DNA of 64,000 nt from NCBI RefSeq assembly GCF_901000735.1, contig NC_081542.1, positions 12,981,180 through 13,045,179 on the forward strand, given 5' to 3'. Every line of letters starts with the position of its first letter. Positions within the stretch are counted from its first letter, which is position 1. Both the position numbers and the translations under genes were made by a program. Source of the stretch: Corylus avellana. Its lineage: Eukaryota; Streptophyta; Magnoliopsida; Fagales; Betulaceae. Below the pieces are notes generated by a model. The model searched no databases and was not told the DNA's origin. It was given only the letters and a program-made list of their open reading frames with translations. Shown in pieces: positions 12,008 through 24,982 of the stretch.

Positions 12008-12530
12008 GTTATAAGATATTGTAAATAGTACATTAAAAAAAAAACAATTATATGATTTATTACAAATCTAAGATTGGTGATATTAATTTTTAGGGATAAA
12101 TGCAAAAATGCAAAATTAGTCTATGTAGTTGGCCTAATTTACAAATTACTCCATATGGTCTAAAAAATAATTTATAGGTCCCTAGGGTAAGCCAAAATAA
12201 CATTTTAGTCATTGAACTCATTTTCTGTTAAATGACTTAACAGAAACCGTTACATTGCCACATCACATCCAATAAAAATAAGACGCGTGATATTTTTTAT
12301 TTATGCTTTTAAAAAATGACAAATAAGCTTTTCCACGTCATTTTAAGGCTCCAACACACACTCCACGTCAAATTAAATAAACATAATCCCTCTATATCCC
12401 TCGTGCCGCCGTCGTCTTCATCTTTCCCCAACAATTCTTGTCGTCGTATTCATCTTCATCTTCATGCCATCGTCTTCATCTTCCCCAGCGATTCTTGCCG
12501 CCGTCGTCTTCATCTTCCCCAAATAAAATG

Positions 12531-12564
<34 letters not shown>

Positions 12565-13050
12565 GAATAGATTGTTTCTAACGTCCAGAAACAATTTTTG
12601 AAGATGCTTCAATGCCCAAAAACAAATCCGAATTTTCATAGAAAGACCGGCCAAAAATGCACTAATCCAAAAATGCAGATGCCCAAAAATCTTAAAGTAA
12701 CTCACAAATCGAAGATCATACCCATCGGAAGATGAAGACGATGGACGGCAAGAATCATTGGGGAAGATGAAGATGACGGTTGCACAGGGGATATAGAATA
12801 ATTAGGTTTATTTAATTTGACGTGAAATGTGTGTTGGAGCCTCAAAATGACGTGGAAAAACTTATTTGTCATTTTTTATAAGCATAAATAAAAAAGAACA
12901 CGTCTTATTTTTATTGGGTGTGATGTGGCAATATAACGGTTTCCGTTAAGTCATTTAACGGAAAATGAGTTTAGAGAGTAAAATGTTATTTTAGCCTACC
13001 CTAGGGAGCTATAAATTATTTTTTAAACCACATGGAGTGATTTATAAATT

Positions 13051-13532
13051 GACAGAAATTTCCTCCAAACTGGTATGGAGGAAATATCCTCAAACCCATG
13101 TAAAATAGTGCCAAGTGTCTATAAACATTTAAAAGATACATTAAATTTAGTCTAAATTAGTAAACTGATATTAATAAGGTTAAGAATTTAATGTGCCTTT
13201 TAAATGTTGGACAAAATTTTCCTCCAAACTGGGTTGGAGGAATTTCCTCCAACATAATCTATAAAAGTTACATGTGTTCCTTGAACATGTGAGATGCACA
13301 TGTTTTTTTAATAGTAGGGACAAAATTAGAATAAATTTTATTAAAAAAAATTTGCATATCACATGTTATTAAAAAAAAATGACACATGACACTTTTATAG
13401 ACTAGGTTGAAGGAAATTCCTCAAACCCAATTTGGAGGAAAACTTTGTCCTTAAATGTTTATAGATACTTGACACTATTTTATATGGGTTAGAGGATATT
13501 TCCTCCATACCGGTTTGGAAGAAATTTGTGTC
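13051..13532. mobile_element. MITE nested in the foldback element (middle level)
   Basis: The terminal inverted repeats read AAATTTCCTCCAAACTGGTA at the left and the mirror image (ATACCGGTTTGGAAGAAATTT) at the right, each extending inward about 70 bp. The flanking direct repeat is atttataaatt (13040-13050 and 13533-13543), 10-11 bp, which fits a Mutator-like MITE. It splits the right arm of the outer element and is itself interrupted by a third MITE. Confidence 0.85.
13209..13450. mobile_element. MITE nested in the middle MITE (innermost level)
   Basis: The element starts GGACAAAATTTTCCTCC and ends GGAGGAAAACTTTGTCC. It is flanked by the 9-bp direct repeat ttaaatgtt (13200-13208 and 13451-13459). 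The second unit has an uninterrupted cttttaaatatttatag at the same place (about 36945), an empty site. This insertion therefore happened in unit 1 after the duplication, or was precisely lost from unit 2. Confidence 0.88.
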
Positions 13533-13587
13533 ATTTATAAATTAGGTCAACCACAAGGACCAATTTTGCATTTATTCCTAATTTTTA

Positions 13588-14043
13588 TGAGTTTATAAAG
13601 AAAATTAACTTATCTAATTAACTCGAATGATAAAATCTTAGCAATAATTAAATAAATATTTATTAATACAGATTTTCAAAAATCAATAAATATAAACAAT
13701 GACGATTACGTTGCAAAAGAAATGAATAAGTTAGTTGATCAACTCCAAAAGACAGGATAAATGGCTCCCAAAGGCAGCCTTCTTAATGTTTTTATATATA
13801 GAGATCTTCTGTGTACAGCTTTAATAAGAGCCATCCTACCTGCCTTGCTGGCCAAGATAACCAAAATAAGCATGAAAATTATAGAGGAGGAAATCTCTGT
13901 TCTTCTTTACAACCTCCATGAGAATTTACAAGAGCTATGATTGTACAGAAAGCTCTATAGTGTAATTAGATGAATTCTAATGAAGCCTCTACCTATAGTG
14001 TTAAAGATTACAGAACACACAAATTCAATCAGCAATTTTTTGG
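13588..14043. other. MED33 copy 1 downstream flank
   Basis: AT-rich DNA followed by a moderately conserved segment (about 13780-14043) that probably carries the 3' UTR of the MED33 gene on the minus strand. The same segment is partly tandemly duplicated in unit 2. I see no separate gene. Confidence 0.5.
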
Positions 14044-17000
14044 TTAAAACTCTCTTTCAATAATCAAATCAGCTGCTGCACCCATTGCACCTACCCCTCC
14101 AAGTCCCAGCAGTGCCAAAGCCAATTCTTCCTCATTCCACTGCCTTAATCCTTTACTCAGCCTCTTCAACACATCCACATCAACCTCCAGCACCCACATT
14201 GGGGTGCAACCCACCAACAAGCTCACAAACCCTGATACATATGCCTGCCAAGTGGCACAATCACAACCAAGAGATATCTTTCCATCTAGTGCTCTTGCAA
14301 GAAATTCTAAGTGGGCCCCAAGAATCCTTGGCCGTCGTTTTGATGCTGTCGATGCCGAGTCAACTCCCCAAGCAAATGTCCCACAAAGCAGCACAAAGTA
14401 TGCAAGAGCATAACCCCCCAGCATAGAAATCATACCTCCAGATTCTTCAACTTCCTGCCCTAACACATGGACTGACAGAAACCAAGAAGGTAGGGTTTCT
14501 CTGATCAAAGATTGAACCAAACCTGATCCACCAGATATCCAAATCAATGAAGCCCCAAGTGAAGCCGCAAGCTTGACACGCACCATTGCTGCAGCAAGAG
14601 AAACCTGCCCATATCTCAAACCATACTTGGCCTTCTTCCATTTCTCCACTTTATCTTTAGGCAACCCATTACTTGAAATATCTCTAACAGAAAGCATTAG
14701 TAGAGAGACAATTTCTTCCGTCATGAACATAACGTCTCTGATAGACCGATGCACTCTTAGGTAAAGAATTCCAGGGGCTACTGGAGTGATCCCAGCAGAG
14801 AATTGGGAGCCAATGCCATGGCCAAGGAGGGCACCCACACCACCATTGCTGTAAATGTGGGAGGAACTTAGCCCAAGAGTGGATGTGAAGCAGGTTTTAA
14901 GAAGCTGTACCACAGCATCACTGTTATGGTGGAAAACAGTATGCGAAGCTGAGAACACAAGAAAATCACTCCAACGCTTTATCTTCTGGGCCCACAAAGA
15001 GGCTACGATGGGCATGCATGGCCAGGGGCAACTAGAAGCAAGGGAATTCAAGGCTGGGCCAATCATGGCGAGGAAGCGTTCAGTGACTTTGTCAAATTTA
15101 TAAGTAATTGTGAGGCTTACTAGGGCAGCCAACGGTAAAGGAAGTGTAGCTGGAGAGCTCCCACCTGCAAAGAAAACAGTTAGCTCTAATGACGACAGAT
15201 TGATTTGTCAAACCCCAAGTTTCTAGTCCAACATATGTTAAAATTACATGCAAGCTCAGAAAATTCCATATTCCTGCATCTTCACCATGAGAAGATCATT
15301 CTGCAACAATAATTATAGGGTTTACTTATATTACAATAATCTATTGATCTTCGATGAAGTGTTTTCCATATAATCAAATAGATTTACACAATATATGATA
15401 TATAATTTGGTTCAGAGTCCACCGTCCCAACTTTTGCTGAAAAGTCACTTAGGATAGGATATTTGATCTTTGCAGTGGAGGCAGAGTGAATGGAGATTTT
15501 TCATTTGTTAAATAACACATATTCAACAACCCAAAATGACAATGCATTATCTAGAGAATACAAGGAATTACCTACGGCAAGGCTTGGGACATCAACACCA
15601 GTGGCAGCTAATATTTTCTTAATCTGTTGCTCAACAATGGATAAGTTTGCAGCTGGGCTTGGCCAATCAGTTCCATTCATAAAAGCTGGCTTCCATATGC
15701 CTCGTGTTACTTCGGCGGAAAGGTAGCTTAGAATGGTAGCCAAAGTTGCCGGAAGAAAATCAGCAAGATCTTTGACTCCTGGGATGAAGAGCGTCAAGTC
15801 TTGAGGAATTCAATCAACAATCTAACAACAGAACATAATCTTTTTCTAAAAGTTCAAAGAGAAGACACGACTAGGAAATCAATCGTTCAGTCATTCCCAA
15901 AAGTCCTTTTCTATTTTTGGAAAGGGCCATACATTTCTTTTTTGTTAGGTAAAGGGAGGATCGTAAATTTTTTATTGAACCGCAAAGATATACAGAAACA
16001 CCAACTTTAGCGAATTCACCACATATTTCGTCACGAGTGTGACCAGACTTCTGTGATAAATGCATATTAAAAATTCTAAGGAAAAAGAAATTGTGATAAT
16101 AAAATAAGGTTCAACTTGCTCACACATCCAGGGTCAGTGCTTTGCCTGTTTTCTTTAAAATTCTTGTTCTTATGATTTGATAACCTTTAAAGCATGAAGA
16201 TTAATAAAATTTGAATTCTAGAGATTCTAAGAAAACTGGATATACCTGTAGCAAGTTCACGGGGAGAGAGTCTTCCATGGGCACAGGCCGTAAGAGCAGC
16301 ATCAAGCACAAAGGGAGTAGCCTCCAGGATATCCCATGCAGGCACTTTGAGTCTAACAGAGGAATCCAGAGCCCCAGATCCTGAGGAATTAGTGGTTCCT
16401 GAAGTTTGAGTTAAAGGCTGACCGCCTCTATTTATTTTTCTGAACATCATATCGAGGAGTGTATCAACAATCTGATGAACAGGGGTCCCAGGTACAAGAC
16501 CAGAGAGGATGGAAGCCATACATTCTTGATGCTGCCGGTACCAGAGTTTTAAGTTTGGAAAGGAATCAATAAATATAGGTTCTCTAGAAAAACTTAAGAA
16601 TCTGGAAAGTCTTCTGCTTTTCATCTGATCCTTAGGTAATCTTCCAAAGGATGATAATTGTGAGTTCCGAACCAATAAGAGGTATTCAGGACTTAGCTGG
16701 GAAGCAATTGGCGGTGCATCTCCCATCACATGCTCAACAGGTGGCTGATCAAACCTCCATAACTTCAGCAGAAGTGTAAATGCATTGCAGAACACTGCAT
16801 GACAAGAGAGTTCCTCCCCTGTTGTGAGAGCCCATGACACATTGGGTATACAAGACCCAAAAACCTCACAGATGGGCATCAATGCACCTGCAAGCAATGG
16901 AACCTGGCAATGAATGGAAAACAATATCAGTTCATGGAGAACATGAAAGCAATGGAGTTACTAATTTCTTTGTATGGTCCACGTATGCTATCCTCTCTTT

Positions 17001-17568
17001 TTGTTTCAATTAAGTTTGAGTACATTCACTAATTGTGTGTGTGTGTATGCAGAGGCAGAAGAAGGAATCTTGCCTCCTCCCAAACACCGTTCCAGTAACT
17101 AATTCAAATGCAACCTCCATAAGCATATCTTAGTTAGTAGACCATTTTAAAAAGCAACCCACCAAGCCATGTAAGGAGAAAATCTGAACACAGTCTACAG
17201 CTGATATTCCAACAAGGAGAACATTCAAAAATGGAGCACAGCTGATCAAATGGCTATCACTCCCAGAGTAATCTGCAGGGACTGGAGGCAATAGCAATCT
17301 CATAATAAAAAGAATGGTGTGCTCCTGCAAACAATTGAAATCATAACAAATTAAAATAAATGGAGATAGGCCGGGGGGGGGGGGGGAGACCTTATGCAAT
17401 AAAGAAGATAAGTAATCTGCTCTTGCACAAAACTAGTAAAAAGTCTATGGCCTACACATTACCTGTATATTCCAACCACGAACCAGAGATGCCCCACAGA
17501 GAATGGTAGCAGCAGATATCTTCTCGTCATCAGAACCATTGACTGCAATCTCATATATTTTCTCGAGT

Positions 17569-17601
<33 letters not shown>

Positions 17602-19682
17602 ATTCAGTTGTATTACCACTGGGTAAATTTACAAAAAAGAGCATCTGATATACCTGGTAAATTTACAAAAAAGAGCATTTGATATACCTGGCTTCAGGAA
17701 AAAGAAGGGTGTAACTGAAGACCAGGTTACAGTCAGGAATTATAATAGTTAACTCGACACCTACCATCTCCAGCATATATATGTATATACATATACTCTT
17801 AAGACACATGCACATGAATGTATGCGTGTACTGGTTATGGTAGGGGCGGAGCCAGCAGAAGGCGAGAGGGGCAAACACCTCCCCCTGGATGGCCAAAAAA
17901 TTCCTTTGGCCCAGGAAGAGTTTCCCCAGTAGTCCTGGTTGCCCACCCTTCTAGGCCATTATACAATTTTACCTATCAAAAAAAAAACATTACCAGCTAT
18001 ATCTCTCAGTCTCAACGGACTAAGCACTCCAGCGCCAGTCAATGTATTTGACACCGAACCACCCATGGCCGATAATACACTCTGGCAATGAGTTTCCTAG
18101 CATTACTGGTGCCGGTTAGAGTTATTGGCTTTTCCTAACATTACCGGCAACGCGTTTCCTAACACTGACATGAGTTTGGAAGCGTTTCTAGAATCACAAA
18201 CGATAACATTGCTAGGTCATGCTGAGCCTTCAGTGTTACTGTGTTAGACTAGTGTATTTGACACCACACTGTTACATGCTCATTAAACACTACATTTAAT
18301 AACATTTGTTTTTATTTCACTGTGTTTACTGAAAACGTCATCGTTTGGGAAACCTAGTGTTTAATGAAAAAACTGCCGACCTAGTTGCCTAGTAAATATG
18401 GAACTTGTGAGTTGTGAAACAAATATCAAAATTTTGAGTCCCCAAAAAATATTGTCAAACAATTATAGTACAACCTCTAGCCCTCTCTTCAAACTTGCTT
18501 AAAAATTCATGCCGATCAACAAATCAAGTGACTAGCTTTTTTTTTTTATAGGTTAGGAGGTGTGCAGTGAAAAGATAGTTCATAGAACAAGGCGAAAGGC
18601 ATCCCTTTTTGACAATTTCTCTCTTTCTTGAAAGGTTTCAAGTATGTAATCAAATTTTTATACAGATATATTTTAAATTTACTAGTAAATAATAAATTTG
18701 TCTATGTAGAGTTTTACATTTAGATTGCTCTTTTAAATTAATTGTTGAAGAATATACATAATTTTTATTACATACTTGAGATTATGAAAAACAACAATAA
18801 TTCTATTGAGTGTCAATCGAATTAAACAAGTTTGTGTCGAGATAGATTTAGGAAATCTGCCAATAGATCCTTGCTTAAGGAAAAAAAAAATTAACTACCA
18901 TCCTAATGATAGAGAGCAACAAAAAGGAACTTGCCAAACAGTTAACCATGATTTTCCATAAAAACAATTTGAAAAAAATATGGCGTTAATAAATTAATGC
19001 TAGGCGTGAAAAAATAAATTGCAAGGTGTGTGATGACTTTTTCGAATTGTTTATTTATTTCGTGTAATAATCTTTAATTTTTTTAATCTCCGCCCCCCCC
19101 AAACCAAAATACTGGCCCTACCACTGGGTTATGGAATATAGGTATTCTTTGACATGGAACATCATACTAAGCTTGACAAAACCTTAGTCCCAACCAAATG
19201 CGATCAGCTCATGATGAACTTGCATAAGGTGTGTGATGACTTTGACTATAGTCTACAAACCTAGTCCTTTGTCCGGCTCGACACCAGCTATGTAGAAGAT
19301 ACTGTACATGACACAGAAATTATCCGCAACAGAAATAAAAGAAAAAGGGGGAAAGCCATGGAAGTTTTTGACTGATTGCATATGCTTTAAGGTCAATACT
19401 GCTGTGACTGTGAAGACATCTCTCTAAAGAGGGGCAAGCTTTGGACTTGGAGATTGGATTTTAACCACCATGTGGTCTCTTTTGTTGTAGTGATACTTCT
19501 CTATGGCGTCAAAAGAAGAAATGCTACCATCTGAGCTTACTTTCCTTAAATCCTCCCAAAGTCTCAAAATGGTAAAAAGAAAAGAAAAAAGAAGAAGAAG
19601 AAGAGGAAGAAATAAATAAGAGATACAACTGATATTATACCTAGAAGCTGGGGTGGCAACCAAAGCACTTATCAATGACGCA

Positions 19683-19714
<32 letters not shown>

Positions 19715-19778
19715 ACCAAGTGCTTCACCAGGAACACTACGAGGAACTTGGTTGCTCCGTACAACATTGACATAACCT

Positions 19779-19810
<32 letters not shown>

Positions 19811-22800
19811 CCTTGCGATACAAGCCTCAACAATCAAATGCCACATGTTTCCAGCTGCAAGACAAAACAGAACATGAGAAACCATCATTGGTACGGTCCA
19901 ACAAAAGTAATGCAACTCAGCATAATCAACCTGATCTTTTGTTAATGAAACCTATATCTGAGGTAACCTCCAGGGGAGAATGCAGAATCAACAATCAGGT
20001 TGATTTGCAACAAAACAAATGCAGAGGCAAGCCCATCCAGGAATATATATATATAACCAAGATCAGGTGCATCCAGGAATATTTATTGTTACACCTATCT
20101 TCTGCGCACCAAACTAAAAGCCTTCACAAAATCAAGTACTGATGCTGAAAGGAATAATTACTTACAACGGTTCATTGGCATGTCATTTATGCTCACACAT
20201 TCATAGTACCCGCTACTGACTGGAAGGCCTGAAATGAACATTATTGCTTTGGCAGCAGCCTGATTAGCTATCAAACTAACAGCCTGAGGTGCAGTCAACA
20301 AGCCCACATAATCACCCAATAGCTGCAAGCTGGTAACTAAATCCTTGCGACGCTTTCCCTGAACCTGTTTTTCTTTGCTTTGATTGATAGGGATGTGTTC
20401 GGTTTCATCAATCAGTTCACTTTCCTCTTCCTCAATAAAATTAGCAACTGTAAGTGTTGTAATAGACAATAACATGCACATGCAAGTATCTAGGCGAGGC
20501 ACAGGACCTTCACAGATATCTCTCTCCTAAAAAAAAGAAAGATGAAGGCAGATCAATGTAAATATCTAGAAACTGAAGTTATATAGGACATAGGGGAATC
20601 TTTAGAATGATGCTTCCTGAGATCCAACTGCATTCTAGTCTAGACAGGGGACCGAGTTTATACAAGTGTCTTCCTGAAATTATAATATCTAAACATTTTA
20701 AATATGTATGTGTGTCAGGTGGCAAGAAAGAAAAAGAATCACACAAACATTCATCACATGTAAATTCCATAAAGAAAACACGTACTTCCTTGATAAGTCT
20801 GCACTTCTTTATGGTGAATAAATACATTTCTCATAAATATTTAAAAGAGGTTTGAATACTCATCCTCAAGTGTTCAGCATGCCTACGTATCATAGGTGCG
20901 TCCTACTGGGTGGGAAATGAAGAAAAATTAAATTCCAAATAAGATTGGAAGGAAGTTAAAGCTTAATTAGTGTTTCATGCAACTTCTTTACAGACTGCCA
21001 AATTTATCATTTCTCAATATTTCCTTTGTTTGATACATAAGCAACTTGATTAGTTTGAAATGTCTCTTCTTTAAGAATTGTATTTCCAACAAAATAGAAA
21101 AAATCAATGGCTAAAGGTAAACACTACTTCCTTACAAATTAATTCCTACCCTTTGCACTAGTCGTAGAGCTGCAATCCATAAACCTAAAAATGTATCGTG
21201 CCATGTGGTACCATTAACAGCCTGCAGAGCCTGTACCAAACCTGCAACAGTAATTCTTGTTCAATTACGCTGCTTAGAAGAACTGAAGTATCCTCCACTC
21301 CAGGTAAATCAATGACTTGAGCATTAGAATAAAAAATTGAGTCCTACCAGTAAGAATTTCAACAGCACTAGTTGCTGCCACTTGTGATCCATCCATAGCA
21401 TCTTCCAGAAACAGATCAATAGGGAGCCAAAGTGCAGAGCAACCTATCCCATGCAATTGATTAGCAGATGATATCAGAGACCCAGAAGCCATGACAGCAT
21501 GAAACTCTTTCCCTGACATTGTTTTGCATTCTCGAGACAAAACTTCACGTGTATCAGATGTCAACTGCAGAAGGGTCTCTGGACTTATGTGTTTTGAATT
21601 CCTCAAGACCGCTGATTCTGCTGCAAGCAGTTGCATTCGCTGGATGAAAACTCCCCAATGTGATGGCCTACAAGAAGAAAATATTTATGCCTCAAGTACC
21701 TTCTATTCATTGGATTTCTCAAAATTCTAATTGGACACTCAAGTTTATTTAATCACATTACTGCAGTGATGTTAGGTATTATTTGGGTTGAAAATGACAA
21801 GCCACTCAATGAACTGCTTATTTTTCAGTTCTCACTTATGAATATAAGTTCTTACATGTTTCGACGTGCCAAGTATAGAATCCTTGAAGTCACTTTGTTT
21901 TGCAAAAACTCTCCAATCATCTCAACAGCCATTGCAGTATTTACTTTCTGCAGCCCTTCATTACGATCTGCTCTCTTCTCACTAAAGCTATCATGACCAT
22001 CTATATCCATATCTTGTGACCTGGTTGGCCATCTAGACTTTTTTTCTGGGGTAAGTTCCAGCAACCCTTCATCATCTAAAGAGGCATCAAGTAACTGCCA
22101 CACAACTGAAAAGACAAATTCAACAAGAAGCACCCCAGGCTCACACACTTGAAGGCCATAAATCTGGGAAAGATGAAGAACAGCATCAATGGATTTCATG
22201 ATCCTGTAATTTCATCCAAAATGTATTTCAGTACTTAAATCTACAGAAAAAAAGGTATCTAACAGAAACAAACATAAAAAAGACCACTTAACAGAAAGGT
22301 CAAGATAAGACTTCAAGTTTTTCTTTAGGTATGTTAAATGAAACCAAAGACAGCGTATTTCATCAGTACAACAAAGGGTTTTTCATGCTTTTTTTTTTTT
22401 TGCAGGGTGGGGGGTGGGGGAAGGTGTGGAATCTGATGAAAACAGACTTTATTAGGAGAAAATAATAGAGCATGAACACAATCATTCATTTTCAACGAAG
22501 ATGCCTTCAGGATTTTCAGGACGGGTAGCATTGAAGAGCACTCACAATGTAGAAATTCATTTTTTTTACATACAGTAATATTCAAGTGAGTATCAACGAG
22601 CTACTTATTCAACCAACCACTTTTTTTTTTTTTTACTAAGTAATTTCATACCATTAATAAAGCATAGAGGGGCGCCACCCCTAGTACACAGGGAGGAGTA
22701 TACATGAGAACAACTAATAGGAAGAAAAAGAAAATAAATTCAAAAAATTTGCAAAAGTAGGAAAATCCAAGCTATCATGAGCCGCTATTCATATATGTAA

Positions 22801-24735
22801 CGTATTAAGAATAGACTTCCGCAACCCTACTACCAAAATCTCTATGTCTTTAAAAAGCCGAGCATTTCTCTCACGCCAGATACACCACATTAAACACAAC
22901 GAAACCAGCCTCTATACTTCCTTAGCTAGACCGCACCCAATCGAACCACCCCAGCTTGTCAACAAATTCATTACCCATCTCGGCATAACCCACTCTACCC
23001 CAAACAACATAAGAATGTAACTCTAGAGTTTGCCTGCGACTTCGCAATAAAGCAAAAGGTGATCAACAGACTCCCCACTCTTTTGACACATACAACACCA
23101 CTCAACCACCACAATATTCCTCTTTCGCAGATTATCATGCGTCAATATTTTCCCTAAAGTTGTTGTCCACACAAACAAATGCCACCCTCGATGGAGCCTT
23201 TACTTGTCAAATACTCTTCCATGGAAATGCAGGACTATCCTGGCCAGCTAACACTTTATATAACAACTTCACCTCAAACTTAACCCTCTTGGACGGGTTG
23301 CATCCTAATTGATCTCCCTCTCCATGACGTAACTTGAAAGAATACAACCGCTCGAAGAAAGATAGTGTATTCAACCAAATACTGACAAATCATACTCTAA
23401 AAAGTGTTTTGATATTCTTAATCATATTTACAGCAGTGTGGTGGGACACTTTTTTGGTTGTTGTCCACGTGTTAGAAATCGAATGGACAACCCCCAATAA
23501 AATATGAGCATTGTGATGGGGATCTTGTGATCTCTCTTTTAGTAAAACTTTGGCCCAAAATCATGATCCACTTTGAGTTGGCCTCTAAGTGGTTTATTAC
23601 TCCAACCCAGTTTGAAGAAAATTTCTGTCCTTAGTGGAATGCCAATTGACATTAGAAAACAGCCACTGCTGCACAAGGCAAGCCAACTAGTGGCCATACT
23701 AAGGAATTAAAAGTGCAAAATCTAATAACACAAGGACAAATCACTATGATCTTTCTCATTTAGCACTCTTGTATTGTGAAGTGTTCGAGTTTTCTTTGTT
23801 TAGCTTTTAAGCCAATTTAACTACCTTTAGAGATTGCAATGTATCATAGGTCCACTGATAGTAAATCTTGAACGTAACACTGACAAAGAGACCATCAACC
23901 CATCTTTGTACAACAAAATAATAAGAAAAAGTTGAGCCTTACTTTTGATAATTTGGACAAAGGATTGGAGGTGCAAATGAAAATGCATGTCGCTTGAGAA
24001 GCTCCATATATATTCTATATGCTCCAGGCTGGTTTTGCCGATTCGGAATGACCCTGTCACAGACAATGAAAAGCAGCGGATGTCAATTCAATCAGTGGAA
24101 GAGTGCACATAGCCAAATGAGAGAACTTCAGCAAACTCCTTTCCACAAAGTCACAAAGACACCCAAAAAAAATAGAAAAAACTAAATTGACAATGATAAG
24201 AATGACAATCACATATAAACTATACAAAGTTTTTTTTTTAAAAAAAAAAAAAATTTCCTTCAAAACTCAAACACCATAAAAAAAAAATCACTACCAAAAA
24301 TCCCAAATAATTTCACCAGCCCATACAGTTGAAGCATGTGAAACCCAATAAATCATTAGTTGATGTACGCAAATACATGCAATTCATAGAGGAAAATACA
24401 TTCTTAAGAAGAAGAAGAAAAAATAAAATAAAAGCAAAAAAGTTGAAAAAAGAGGACCTGATGGAGAGGAGGGAGAGGACGAGCATCGGAGGGGCAATCT
24501 TGAGGGCCAAGGCCTTCTCGAGGAACTTCCACGCGATGGGCACGTGATTGCCGAAGCAAATGTACGAGACCATGAGATGGGCCAGCTCCACCGAGGGCAG
24601 GCCCACCCCGGCGGCGCTGAGGCTGGCGCTTAGCTGCACCGCCCAGAGCAGCGCGTCGCTCTTCTTGTCCTGCGCCGTCTTGGTCAGCTCCAGCACCCCT
24701 TCCCAAAGCTCACTTGCCTCCACAGACACCCCCAT
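14044..24735 (-). CDS. MED33: Mediator subunit 33 (MED33/MED5-type, REF4/RFR1 family), copy 1
   Basis: Twelve exons join in frame: 24458-24735, 23943-24053, 21856-22203, 21348-21667, 21150-21241, 20166-20526, 19641-19854, 17463-17577, 17163-17324, 16246-16903, 15572-15778 and 14044-15164. The product is 1328 aa; family members are about 1300 aa. Recognisable blocks are the N-terminal [20 protein letters not shown] and [13 protein letters not shown], then [50 protein letters not shown] and the long C-terminal block ([32 protein letters not shown]). MED33 belongs to the plant Mediator complex in the nucleus; in Arabidopsis it is known to repress phenylpropanoid/lignin genes. ATG at 24735 is chosen over an in-frame GTG three bases earlier. 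No stop or frameshift was found. The gene differs from copy 2 by clustered amino-acid changes. Whether it is the A or B paralogue cannot be told. Confidence 0.94.
17841..19126. mobile_element. Degenerate hAT-like element in MED33-1 intron 7
   Basis: The left end TAGGGGCGGAGCCAG is typical of plant hAT families, and the right end carries TACTGGCCCTACCACTG. Both are flanked by ggttatgg (17833-17840 and 19127-19134), an 8-bp target duplication. I see no transposase frame. The unit 2 copy keeps the left end but has lost the right terminus. Confidence 0.65.
22622..23367 (-). mobile_element. 5'-truncated LINE in MED33-1 intron 2
   Basis: A poly(T) run at the left is the poly(A) tail of a minus-strand element. 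Upstream of it are remnants of the zinc-binding tail of a plant non-LTR reverse transcriptase. The site is bounded by the target duplication tattcaaccaaccact (22606-22621) and tattcaaccaaatact (23368-23383). The two repeats have since diverged by two bases. The same insertion exists in unit 2, so it predates the duplication. Confidence 0.85.
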
Positions 24736-24982
24736 CACTACCCGATCCTTCTTCTTCTTCTTCTTCTTCTAATCACAAAAGTCGGATCCTTTACAAAGCT
24801 TCATTGAGACCCCGGAGGCGCGTATCTAGTACAACTCATATTTATGCGTGAAAGCTGCTTGGGTTGACTGCAAATAGTAAAGTAAGACTTGTTCTTAAAA
24901 ACAAGAAGGGAAAGGAAACGAACATTAACATCTGTAGTACTATGTTTGCTGTTTGTTTTTGGTGAAAATGGCCCAAGAAATC

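Larger units (their letters stand above)
12093..13578. mobile_element. Large foldback/MULE-type MITE with 9-bp TSD (outer element of a nest)
   Basis: The element starts GGGATAAATGCAAAATT and ends with the inverted form (AATTTTGCATTTATTCC). It is bounded by the 9-bp direct repeat taattttta (12084-12092 and 13579-13587). Long inverted arms (about 12095-12510 and 12735-13050) share words such as ccacgtcattt, gcctaccctaggg and cgtcgtcttcatc. The centre has a (GA)n tract at about 12539-12562. The 9-bp target duplication and long inverted repeats suggest Mutator-like origin. A second MITE is inserted in its right arm. The equivalent copy lies at 35792-37077. Confidence 0.85.

Noticed and set aside
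19424..19640. Extension of MED33 exon 7 reading frame into the intron ([19 protein letters not shown] stretch)
   Set aside because: A good donor (AG|GTATAAT) ends the exon at 19641, and the next exon joins in phase at the conserved [11 protein letters not shown] block, so the extension is intronic.
24404..24706. Gly/Ala-rich frame overlapping MED33 exon 1 (and the match at 47883-48224)
   Set aside because: Out-of-frame shadow of a GC-rich coding exon; MED33 homology fixes the other frame.
24736..24738. Upstream in-frame GTG as start of MED33-1
   Set aside because: Plant nuclear genes start with ATG; the ATG at 24735 directly follows, so the GTG is not used. The same holds at 48256.
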